A DNA stretch of 50,343 bases from positions 1 to 50,343 of the forward strand of contig JAAFGY010000006.1 of the NCBI GenBank assembly GCA_010365135.1, in the 5' to 3' direction. Every line of letters begins with the position of its first letter. Position 1 is the stretch's first letter. The notes under the pieces are model-generated. The model saw nothing but the letters and a program-made list of their open reading frames with translations. It did not search any database and was not told the origin of the DNA. The position numbers and the translations under genes were made by a program. Of this stretch, positions 17,487 through 25,520 are shown piece after piece. Origin of the DNA: Flavobacterium sp. GTDB taxonomy: Bacteria; Bacteroidota; Bacteroidia; Flavobacteriales; Flavobacteriaceae.

Positions 17487-18545
17487 ATGAAAGATTTAGC
17501 ACAACGTTTTACAGAAAACCCCTTATTATCACCCGCAGATATTCCTGCCAGCAGAGAAGGTTTAGAAATTACCTGCCTACTTAATCCTGGTGTATTTCAA
17601 TTTGAAGGGAAAACTTGGTTGATTGTTCGCGTTGCCGAAAGACCAAAACAAAAAGAAAATAGTATTTCCTTTCCCATTCTTACCGAAACCGGAGCCATAG
17701 AAATTATAGAAATCCCTAAAGATGGCCCAGAACTAGACGCCAGCGATGCAAGGGTTATTAACTATAAAGGAGTTGATTATTTGACCACACTTTCTCATCT
17801 AAGATTGCTTTGCAGCGAAGATGGACGCCAATTTTACGAGCCAGAAAATTATCCGCCATTAGTGGGCGAGGGGATGTTAGAAACTTTTGGCATCGAAGAT
17901 TGTCGAGTTGCTTTATTGCACGGAAAATATTATTTGACCTTTACTTCGGTTTCTCCAAACGGGGTTGGTGTTGGTTTACGCACCACGACCGATTGGAAGA
18001 ATTTTGAAAAACATGGTATGATGTTGCCGCCTCACAACAAGGATTGCGCCATTTTTGAAGAAAAAATAAACGGTTTGTTTTATGCTTTACATCGTCCGAG
18101 CAGCGTGGATATTGGTGGCAATTACATTTGGTTGACTTCCTCTCCTGATGGTCTTCATTGGGGAAATCACCATTGTGTAATCAAAACTAGAGCTGGTTTA
18201 TGGGATAGTAAAAGAGTAGGAGCCGGAGCAGCTCCCATCAAAACGAAAAAAGGGTGGTTGTCTATTTATCACGGTGCCAATGCTGAACATCAATATTGCT
18301 TGGGTGCTTTTTTAATGGATTTAGATGATCCTTCAAAAGTAATCGCCAGAACCGAAGAACCCATTATGATGCCGACTACCAGCTATGAATTGAGCGGTTT
18401 TTTCGGAAATGTGGTGTTTACCAACGGACACATTGTTCATCCCGATGGCGACACGATTACCGTATATTACGGAGCATCGGATGAATTTGTTTGCGGTGCC
18501 AATTTTTCTATAGCTGCTATTTATTCACTTTTAAAATTTCACTAA
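17487..18545 (+). CDS. Glycoside hydrolase/phosphorylase family GH130
   Basis: The protein has 352 aa and no signal peptide, so it should be cytoplasmic. The five-bladed beta-propeller pattern of GH130 is visible: LLNPGVFQFEGKTWLIVRVAERP (31-53), DASDAR (84-89), GIEDCRVALLHGKYYLTFTS (136-155), HRP, and GAGAAPIKTKKGWLSIYHGA. Family members are beta-mannoside phosphorylases or beta-1,2-mannosidases acting on short mannosides. The NPG...RVAERP pattern looks closer to the mannosidase-like branch, but this is not certain. The usual EDPR motif reads EDCR here (137-140). Its last bases overlap the ATG of the downstream MFS gene (TAATG), which indicates coupled import and intracellular cleavage of an oligosaccharide. 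Confidence 0.85.
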   Translation: MKDLAQRFTENPLLSPADIPASREGLEITCLLNPGVFQFEGKTWLIVRVAERPKQKENSISFPILTETGAIEIIEIPKDGPELDASDARVINYKGVDYLTTLSHLRLLCSEDGRQFYEPENYPPLVGEGMLETFGIEDCRVALLHGKYYLTFTSVSPNGVGVGLRTTTDWKNFEKHGMMLPPHNKDCAIFEEKINGLFYALHRPSSVDIGGNYIWLTSSPDGLHWGNHHCVIKTRAGLWDSKRVGAGAAPIKTKKGWLSIYHGANAEHQYCLGAFLMDLDDPSKVIARTEEPIMMPTTSYELSGFFGNVVFTNGHIVHPDGDTITVYYGASDEFVCGANFSIAAIYSLLKFH

Positions 18546-19834
18546 TGCTAAAGAAACTAAGAACTGAAATTGGTCACTTTAAAAGCCAGTCTCATAATTT
18601 CCAAATACTCATTCTAACCAATATGGTTTACGCATTGGTGTTGCCAGTGATAGATATCTTTGTTGCGGCATATATTATGAGGAATTCAAGCGACACTTCA
18701 AAAGTGGTTATTTATCAATTGGCAATTTATACTGGAATTCCGCTAACATTTTTACTAAATGGTTTTCTGTTAAAACATTTTAATATCCGAAAACTATACT
18801 CGGCAGGAATGATGCTCAGTGGCGTTTCGATGATTATTATGATGTCACTGAAAACGCTGGATTTAACGGGAATCGGAATCGCGGGAATGACTATGGGACT
18901 TTCTTTTGGATTGTATTGGTCTAATAGAGATTATCTGGCATTGGCAATTACAAATGACACGAATAGAAATTATTATTATGGCTTGGAGACTTTCATTTAT
19001 ACCATTATTGCTATCGCGATCCCCGCAACAATTGGTTGGTTTATTCAATCCAAAACTGGGGAAAGCGACAAACACACCGCTTATTTAACGATTACCGGAA
19101 TCGTTTTTTTGATTACCATTACGGCTTCAATTGTCTGTTTTAGAGGAAATTTTGTTAATCCCACCCAAAAAAAGTATATCTTTTTTAAGTTTCATCCGTT
19201 ATGGTACAAACTGTTATCTTTAGCTACGTTCAAAGGATTAGCGCAGGGATTTCTGGTAACCGCACCGGCAATGTTGATCTTTAAATTGTTGGGAGAAGAA
19301 GGGGCTTTAGGAAAAGCACAGTCGATAGGTGCTGTTCTCGCTGCAATTATTATCTATTTATTAGGACGATTTTCTAAACCCTCGGATCGAATAAAAATAT
19401 TTACAGCCGGATTGGTGTTGTTTGCCTTAGGAGCTTGTTTAAATGGTATTTTATACAATAAAATTGGGGTAATTGTATTTCTGTTATTATTGCTTATTGC
19501 AAAACCATTGATGGATTTAGCCTATTTTCCTATTCAGTTAAAAGTGATTGATGTTGTTTCTCATATTGAAAAAAGAGGTGAATTCACCTATATTTTAAAT
19601 CACGAAGCGGGTTTATATCTGGGCCGACTTTTGGGAGCGGGTACATTTTTAGTTTTATATTATACCATATCCGAAGATTTTGCTCTTCGTTATGCGATAG
19701 GAATAATTGCCTTGTTGCAATTGTGTTCTATTTACATTAGTAAAAAAATCATTGCAGAAGGTAACTTGCTTTCGCCAGACGAGCCATTGATTGACAACAA
19801 AATAAAGAGTGAAGTTGCCGAAAAATTGGTCTAA
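18545..19834 (+). CDS. MFS transporter, probable oligosaccharide importer of PUL 1
   Basis: The protein is about 429 aa with roughly twelve hydrophobic helices, for example ILILTNMVYALVLPVIDIFVAAYI, IGIAGMTMGLSFGLYW and IGVIVFLLLLLIAKPLMDLAYF. It is a major facilitator in the inner membrane. The frame is open upstream to 18491, but the start chosen is the ATG at 18545, which overlaps the GH130 stop by one base and gives MLKKLRTEIGHF. The earlier start would overlap GH130 by 55 bases. The substrate is inferred from position: it probably moves the saccharide that the neighbouring cytoplasmic GH130 enzyme cleaves. Confidence 0.85.
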   Translation: MLKKLRTEIGHFKSQSHNFQILILTNMVYALVLPVIDIFVAAYIMRNSSDTSKVVIYQLAIYTGIPLTFLLNGFLLKHFNIRKLYSAGMMLSGVSMIIMMSLKTLDLTGIGIAGMTMGLSFGLYWSNRDYLALAITNDTNRNYYYGLETFIYTIIAIAIPATIGWFIQSKTGESDKHTAYLTITGIVFLITITASIVCFRGNFVNPTQKKYIFFKFHPLWYKLLSLATFKGLAQGFLVTAPAMLIFKLLGEEGALGKAQSIGAVLAAIIIYLLGRFSKPSDRIKIFTAGLVLFALGACLNGILYNKIGVIVFLLLLLIAKPLMDLAYFPIQLKVIDVVSHIEKRGEFTYILNHEAGLYLGRLLGAGTFLVLYYTISEDFALRYAIGIIALLQLCSIYISKKIIAEGNLLSPDEPLIDNKIKSEVAEKLV

Positions 19835-19861
19835 ATACAATTATAATTAAATCAAAAAAAT

Positions 19862-21586
19862 ATGAATACTATTTTTAAATTCACTTTTGTTGGTCTGTTT
19901 TTTATCCTTTTCGGGTTAAATGGAAATGCCCAGGTCCAACAGCAAAAAATTGGTCGCGTGGATCAAATGCCAAATTTGCCGCAACCGTTACAAATCATTG
20001 ACTATAAAAAACTAGCGGTGAGTTTTGACAGTACAGTTTATGATTTTGATGCCAAAGGTAAATTTTGGCCCATGATATGGATTGACAGCACCAAAAAGAA
20101 TTTTCCTCAAAATGTGGTAGGTTTATATACTGCCGTTGGCGACGTCCGACAAGGAATAAATAACAAAGGAATGTTTCACGAAGCTCTTGCAACAATGGGA
20201 GCCACATTAGGCGCTACTTTGATAGGAATTGATAAAACAAATCAAAAGAATCTTGACTATGTAGGAATGCTCAAAAACTACTACAATAAAGAAACTGGGT
20301 GGAATATTATGATGAATAATACCTGTCCCGAAGTCGCTTTGTTGGGCGGCGGTTACGGCCGTGATTGGTGGTATGATGTGTATCCCAATCTTTTGTTTTA
20401 TGCAATCTATGACAAATATCCAAATGAACCTGGATTTGAAGAAATGGCACGTGGTATTGCGGATAAATTCTATAATGCCGATGTGATTTTGAATGGTAAT
20501 TATGACTATTCCTATTTTGATTATGGCAAAATGAAACCCATGAAAAATAACATTTGTGCCCAACCCGATGTTGCTGCAGGACACGCATGGTTATTATATT
20601 CTGCGTATAAAAAATTTGGAGATCCAAAATATTTAAAAGGAGCAATTAGCGCATTGACAGCCTTACAATCACAGTCAAAAAATCCAACGTATGAATTATT
20701 AATGCCTTTTGGAGCTTATTTATCGGCAAGAATAAATGCCGAACAAGGGCAAAATTTCGATACAAATAAAATGTTGGGTTGGAGTTTTGACGGAACGGCT
20801 ATATGTCGTGAAGGATGGGGAGTTTTGGTGGGCAATTGGAATGGCATCGACATTTCGGGAATTGTAGGAAGTACAGTAGATCACGGTGGTTACGGTTTTC
20901 TGATGAATACCTATGATGCGGCTTGGCCATTAGTGCCGATGGTTCGCTACAATCAATCGTATGCAAATGCTATTGGAAAATGGATGCTAAACGCTGCAAA
21001 TGCCTCCCGATTTTTTTATCCACAATATATGCCCGATGAGCACGAAACGAATCCAGAATTAGCCGAAGTTTCAAAAGGGGTTATTGGATATGAAGGCCTG
21101 ATTCGTCAATCTAGTTATAAGGAGCATGAAAATCTGAAAGGTCCTGTGGCGCAGGGTGACGGACCACTTTGGGTACCTGGAAAAAACCCGAAAGAGTCTC
21201 AATTTAGTGTTTATGGAAGTGGGCATGTTGGAATTTTTGGTAGTATTATTGAAACAACAAATGTTGCAGGTATTCTGAAATTAAATTTGTTGGCTACCGA
21301 TTTCTTTAGAGACAAAGCCTATCCTTCATTTTTATATTACAATCCATACGCTACCAAGAAAAAAGTTTCAATGAAAATCGAGCGTGGCAAAAAAGTAGAT
21401 TTATACAATACGGTCTCCGGAACTTTTGTAGCTCGAAATGTTTCTTCTTCCAAAAAAATTAAACTTGCACCAGAAAGTGCAGCTGTAATTGTTATTGTTC
21501 CTGCTGATGGCAAAATTACCTATTCCGGGGACAAAATGTTCGTCAATGGGATTGTTGTTGATTATAAGAATACTAAAAATAAATAA
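19862..21586 (+). CDS. Secreted 574-aa protein of unknown family, helical-barrel-like
   Basis: A signal peptide (MNTIFKFTFVGLFFILFGLNGNAQ) is clear. The remainder has features of an (alpha/alpha) toroid: alternating helices with aromatic and Gly-rich turns, for example ALLGGGYGRDWWYDVYPNLLFYA, AAGHAWLLYSAYKKFGDPKYL, ICREGWGVLVGNWNG, STVDHGGYGFLMNTYDAAWPLVPMVRY and GKWMLNAANASRFFYPQYMP. The C-terminal 80 residues look like a small beta domain. I do not recognise a named family and assign no activity. Its motifs are well formed and the frame is long, so it is a real gene. It sits 27 nt after the MFS gene inside PUL 1, between an importer and a GH13 enzyme, which suggests an extracytoplasmic carbohydrate-active enzyme. 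Confidence 0.55.
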   Translation: MNTIFKFTFVGLFFILFGLNGNAQVQQQKIGRVDQMPNLPQPLQIIDYKKLAVSFDSTVYDFDAKGKFWPMIWIDSTKKNFPQNVVGLYTAVGDVRQGINNKGMFHEALATMGATLGATLIGIDKTNQKNLDYVGMLKNYYNKETGWNIMMNNTCPEVALLGGGYGRDWWYDVYPNLLFYAIYDKYPNEPGFEEMARGIADKFYNADVILNGNYDYSYFDYGKMKPMKNNICAQPDVAAGHAWLLYSAYKKFGDPKYLKGAISALTALQSQSKNPTYELLMPFGAYLSARINAEQGQNFDTNKMLGWSFDGTAICREGWGVLVGNWNGIDISGIVGSTVDHGGYGFLMNTYDAAWPLVPMVRYNQSYANAIGKWMLNAANASRFFYPQYMPDEHETNPELAEVSKGVIGYEGLIRQSSYKEHENLKGPVAQGDGPLWVPGKNPKESQFSVYGSGHVGIFGSIIETTNVAGILKLNLLATDFFRDKAYPSFLYYNPYATKKKVSMKIERGKKVDLYNTVSGTFVARNVSSSKKIKLAPESAAVIVIVPADGKITYSGDKMFVNGIVVDYKNTKNK

Positions 21587-21796
21587 TCTTAAAAAAGAAA
21601 ATGGATAAACCTTTAAACATTGCACGGATTAAGTGCCTTGGCCACAAAATATATTTTACTTTATGTCTAATGCAATGCTCTAATTCATTATGTGAAAATG
21701 TGTCTAATCTGATTCGAAACAAGGAATTCGAATTGTGAATTCTTTTAAATTCATTGAAAATTGCTGAAATGTAGGAGGAAATAGCCTTTAAAATTT

Positions 21797-23419
21797 ATGA
21801 ATAAATCGACTATAATTATTTTCGTTAGTATAGTAATTACTTTTTGTTCGTGTTCTTTGAAAAAAAAGGAAACAAACAAAAAATGGTGGAAAGAAGCTGT
21901 GTTTTACCAAATTTATATGCCCAGTTATGCTGATAGTAATGGGGATGGTTATGGCGATTTTAAAGGAATGACTAAAAAGTTGGATTATCTACAAGGCATT
22001 GGAGTCAAAGGAATCTGGCTCACTCCTTTTTTAACTTCACCAAAGGTAGACAATGGCTATGATATTGCCAATTATTATGAAATTGATCCCACTTATGGAG
22101 CCAAAGCCGATTTTGATATTTTTTTGAAAGAAGCCCACAAAAGAGGCATCAAAGTAATTATGGATATGGTGTTGAATCATACTTCTACGGACTGCAAATG
22201 GTTTCAGGAATCGAAAAAATCGGTTCATAATCCGTATCGTGATTATTATATTTGGAAAGATAAACCCAACAATTGGGAATCTTTTTTTGGTGGAACCGCT
22301 TGGCAAAAAGAAAGTTTGACCAATATGTATTACTACCACAAGTTCGATAAAAGAATGGCAGATCTCAACTGGTCTAATCCTAAAGTAGTGGATGAGGTTC
22401 AAAAAGTGCTGCGATTTTGGTTGGATTCTGGAGTAGATGGGTTCCGACTGGATGTCATCAATTTCTTAACAACAGACGGCATTACAACAGACAATCCAAT
22501 GAAAGAAGGCGTTCAAGATCATCTCAATGATATCAATCAATCAGGTGTTTTTGCTGCGATGAAAAAGATAAAATCGGTGGTGAATGAATATGATAATCGC
22601 TTTGTTGTAGGAGAAATAGGAAGTGATAAAATTCAGGTTTTAAAACAATACCAATCCCCAGATTTATTGGACGTTGTTTTTAATTTCAATTTTGGGAGCA
22701 TTGACAAATTCTCTGCGCAACGTATTTTTGAAGAACTTCAAAGTATGGAAAAAAACATGAGCAACTATCCAACTTTGTTTTTTGGAAGTCATGATATGCC
22801 TCGAATGATAGACCGGCTCGCCGATGGTAATCCCGACAAAGCGTTGGCGTTAGCCGCTTTGATTCTGACAGCGAAAGGAGTTCCTTTTATTTATTATGGT
22901 GAAGAAATTGGAATGCACAATATAACTGCTCAAAGCATTGAAGAAATGGTCGATATTCAAGGAAAAACGCATTACCAGATGGCATTAGATAAAGGAAAAA
23001 ATGCGCAAGAAGCACTTCTGGAAGGCAACAATAATAATAGAGACAAATCGCGAAGTCCAATGCAATGGAACGGCGATGCTTTTGCGGGATTTTCAACAGG
23101 AAAACCTTGGATAAAAATTAATCCAGATTACATAGAAGTCAATGTTCAGGAATTGGAGCAGCAAAAAAATTCTATTCTAAATAGATACAAAGAATTAATT
23201 GCCATAAGAAATAAAGAAAAGGCTTTGCAGTATGGAAGTTATGATAAGCTTCAATATAAAGAAAATCAAATCTCATTTACCCGTTCCTTTGAAGGAGATA
23301 CAATTACGGTGATAATCAACTTTGGTGCAGCAAAAGAAATAAATATTCCAATCGGAAATAAAATACTATTTGGAAGCAAAAAACTTAAAATAAATAATTT
23401 TATCATTTTCAAGAAGTAA
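21797..23419 (+). CDS. GH13 alpha-glucosidase/alpha-amylase family lipoprotein
   Basis: This is a retaining alpha-glucoside hydrolase of the TIM-barrel GH13 family, exported as a lipoprotein (Cys19 after TFCS). The four GH13 regions are intact: I, DMVLNH with Asp123 and His128; II, GFRLDVI with nucleophile Asp219; III, VVGEIG with acid/base Glu273; IV, GSHDMPR with His332 and Asp333. Region IV has Ser in place of the common Asn before HD. The N-terminal WWKEAVFYQIYMPSY...GYGDFKGM and the NGYDIANYYEIDPTYG segment resemble oligo-1,6-glucosidase and trehalose-type subfamilies. The length is 540 aa, with a small C-terminal beta domain. It is the last gene of PUL 1, 210 nt after its neighbour. It indicates alpha-glucosyl linkages in the substrate. 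Confidence 0.92.
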   Translation: MNKSTIIIFVSIVITFCSCSLKKKETNKKWWKEAVFYQIYMPSYADSNGDGYGDFKGMTKKLDYLQGIGVKGIWLTPFLTSPKVDNGYDIANYYEIDPTYGAKADFDIFLKEAHKRGIKVIMDMVLNHTSTDCKWFQESKKSVHNPYRDYYIWKDKPNNWESFFGGTAWQKESLTNMYYYHKFDKRMADLNWSNPKVVDEVQKVLRFWLDSGVDGFRLDVINFLTTDGITTDNPMKEGVQDHLNDINQSGVFAAMKKIKSVVNEYDNRFVVGEIGSDKIQVLKQYQSPDLLDVVFNFNFGSIDKFSAQRIFEELQSMEKNMSNYPTLFFGSHDMPRMIDRLADGNPDKALALAALILTAKGVPFIYYGEEIGMHNITAQSIEEMVDIQGKTHYQMALDKGKNAQEALLEGNNNNRDKSRSPMQWNGDAFAGFSTGKPWIKINPDYIEVNVQELEQQKNSILNRYKELIAIRNKEKALQYGSYDKLQYKENQISFTRSFEGDTITVIINFGAAKEINIPIGNKILFGSKKLKINNFIIFKK

Positions 23420-23438
23420 AGTGAACTGATTAAGTTCA

Positions 23439-23467
23439 TTGCAAACTATTGATTTCAATGTTTGCAA
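23439..23467. repeat. Perfect 8-bp inverted repeat after PUL 1
   Basis: TTGCAAAC at 23439-23446 and GTTTGCAA at 23460-23467 form a stem with a 13-nt loop. A second small hairpin, TGAACT/AGTTCA, sits just before it at 23422-23438. No T-run follows, so a rho-independent terminator is not supported. It may be a regulatory or transcript-stabilising structure at the end of PUL 1. Confidence 0.4.
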
Positions 23468-23613
23468 CCTCATGGAGTTTTACAATTTCTTAATTTTGGA
23501 TTACGGGATATTTCGAATAAAATTTATGCAACCTTTCCAGTAATATCCTGTTGAAAAGTTGAGGATTTTTGGAGAACTGCCTTGGTGCTATAAAAAAAGC
23601 TGTTTTTTAAGCA

Positions 23614-23671
23614 TTTGGATTTTTGACTACCCCTTTTTGGATTTTTAAATCACAATCCTATTTTATATTTG
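23614..23671 (+). promoter_or_regulatory. HTCS 2-type promoter, copy 1 (beta-helix gene)
   Basis: TTTGGATTTTT occurs at 23614-23624 and again at 23636-23646, start-to-start 22 bp, separated by GACTACCCCTT. The -7 box TATATTTG follows at 23664-23671, exactly 24 nt after the TTTG core of the second repeat, which may serve as a -33 element. The same layout recurs at 29655-29712 and 38937-38994. The ATG at 23691 is only 20 nt past the box, so the leader is very short. Confidence 0.7.
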
Positions 23672-23690
23672 GAAAATTAAATTTAAATGT

Positions 23691-25376
23691 ATGTCTCCAT
23701 CTAATAAAAAACGAAATTTAGTCCATCAGGGAATTGTACTATATTCGAATTTTGTTCTCATTTTATTCTTTTCAAACCACTTAGTATCACAAGAATTACC
23801 TCAAATAATTGCAAATAAAATAATTGCTGCACAAAATTATTTACCTGATTTTAGCTACGCTGGCTATCATAATGGTGAAATTAAAATTTCTCAGAAAACT
23901 ACTCAAATAGTTAAAGCTACCGATTATGGAGTGGTTGCCAATGATGATTTAGATGATTCTAAAAACTTAATTAAAGCAATAAAAGCTGCAAGTGCATTAA
24001 ATGGCGATGTGATTTTGCAATTGCCATCAGGGCGTATTATACTCAGTGATGTCCTATATCTTGAACGTAGTAATTTTGTACTGAGAGGTGCAGGATCGGG
24101 AAAAGAAGGGACCGAGATTTTTTGTCCTCGCCCGATGATGTATTTTAAAGATCCAGAATCTTTGAAGGAACTCCGAGAATATTTAATCACTTTTGACAAA
24201 CGTCAACGGGAGAAACAGAACAATATTGACTTGCCCTTCTCGCAATATGCGTGGTCCGGAGGATTTATTTGGACACAAGTTCCTAATGAAAGAGTGAAGT
24301 CCTATTTGGAAAAATATGATCCCAAATTAAATGTTTTAGCCAAAGTTTTGACTGGGAATAGAGGCGAAAATACTTTTACCATTTCCAAAATGAACGGTCT
24401 AAAAGTGGGAGATGTTGTCGAATTGCAATTGTTTAATAAAGAAGGTGAAAATGGGGAATTGATTCAAAGCATTTACAATAATGCCAAAGTAAAACCCGGT
24501 TCTCATCATTGGAAATTTCCAATGTTGCCCATCGTCCGACAACAAGTAGAAATTATTAAAATCGCCAAAAATAAGGTGACCATCAAAACACCTTTATTAC
24601 TAGAAATAAATCCCAATTATCAAGCGCAATTGGTCGAATGGAAGCATTTGTCGGAAGTTGGTATAGAACATTTGCGCTTTACTTTTCCGGATACGCCCAG
24701 AGTTGCTCATCACGTCGAGCAAGGATATAACGCCATATTTTTAACTAGAGTTTTCAATGGTTGGGTCAATGATGTTGTAATTCATAATGCAGAAAGTGGT
24801 ATTTTAACCGAAGAAATTGCTAATGTCACCATTGAAAATATCCTTACAAATGGTACTAATATTGCTCATTATACTGTTGCAATGGGGGGTGTTCATAATG
24901 TATTGGTAAAAAATTTAAAAGTGTATAATAATGTGATTCATCCTTTAAGTTTTAATACTTTTTCTACAAAAGATGTTTACCAAAACTGCGAAATATTTAC
25001 AAATCCTAATTTAGATCAGCATGGTGGAGCCAATCACCAGAATTTATTCGATAATATTGTAGTTCATTTTACTCCAAAAGAGGACAATAGTTATCCCTTA
25101 TTTTTAGCTGGTGGCGCGGAATATTGGAAACCTTCTCACGGTGCTTTTACTACTTTTTGGAATATCGATGTGGATGTTGTTGGGAAATTTAATGCTTCAA
25201 AACCAATAGTCCTAAATGGTATGAAAGATGGTCCTTTTGCTAGAATTATTGGTGTTCACGGAAATCATAATTTCAAAGTAGAATATGATCCAGATGCTTA
25301 TATTGAATTTTTGAATCAAACGATAAAAAAAGAGCCTTCTTTATATGATTATCAACTGAAAAAACGACTGAAATAA
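23691..25376 (+). CDS. Secreted right-handed parallel beta-helix protein (pectate-lyase-like fold)
   Basis: The 561-aa protein carries an N-terminal hydrophobic export segment (IVLYSNFVLILFFSNHLVSQ). From about residue 75 the pectate-lyase-superfamily start pattern is seen (VKATDYGVVANDDLDDSKNLIKAIKAA, then ILQLPSGRIILSDVLYLERSNFVLRGAG). Repetitive helix coils run to about 500, including IENILTNGT, VHNVLVKNLKVYNN and YQNCEIF. The opening PDFSYAGYHNG matches PDFSGVGYMNS in the beta-helix protein at 34731, so the two are distant paralogues. The fold is shared by many lyases and hydrolases of acidic polysaccharides, and a specific activity cannot be assigned. No T9SS tail is seen. It lies next to the HTCS 2 gene and has the HTCS 2-type promoter. 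Confidence 0.75.
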   Translation: MSPSNKKRNLVHQGIVLYSNFVLILFFSNHLVSQELPQIIANKIIAAQNYLPDFSYAGYHNGEIKISQKTTQIVKATDYGVVANDDLDDSKNLIKAIKAASALNGDVILQLPSGRIILSDVLYLERSNFVLRGAGSGKEGTEIFCPRPMMYFKDPESLKELREYLITFDKRQREKQNNIDLPFSQYAWSGGFIWTQVPNERVKSYLEKYDPKLNVLAKVLTGNRGENTFTISKMNGLKVGDVVELQLFNKEGENGELIQSIYNNAKVKPGSHHWKFPMLPIVRQQVEIIKIAKNKVTIKTPLLLEINPNYQAQLVEWKHLSEVGIEHLRFTFPDTPRVAHHVEQGYNAIFLTRVFNGWVNDVVIHNAESGILTEEIANVTIENILTNGTNIAHYTVAMGGVHNVLVKNLKVYNNVIHPLSFNTFSTKDVYQNCEIFTNPNLDQHGGANHQNLFDNIVVHFTPKEDNSYPLFLAGGAEYWKPSHGAFTTFWNIDVDVVGKFNASKPIVLNGMKDGPFARIIGVHGNHNFKVEYDPDAYIEFLNQTIKKEPSLYDYQLKKRLK

Positions 25377-25520
25377 TTCGGAGGAATTATATATGCTGAT
25401 AATTAATTGAATATTAGGATGGAAATTTTAAATCTTTTCACTTCCTTTATAATTTAAAAGTCAGGGTGGATAAATCTTAAATTTTTACATTGATCATCTT
25501 TTTATAAAGAATAGTCCATT

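Noticed and set aside
18491..18544. Upstream extension of the MFS gene
   Set aside because: It would overlap GH130 by 55 bases and add residues without MFS character; the ATG at 18545 in the TAATG overlap is the natural start.
21601..21738. 45-aa frame between the 574-aa gene and GH13
   Set aside because: It has no signal peptide, no hydrophobic helix, no family pattern and no promoter evidence.
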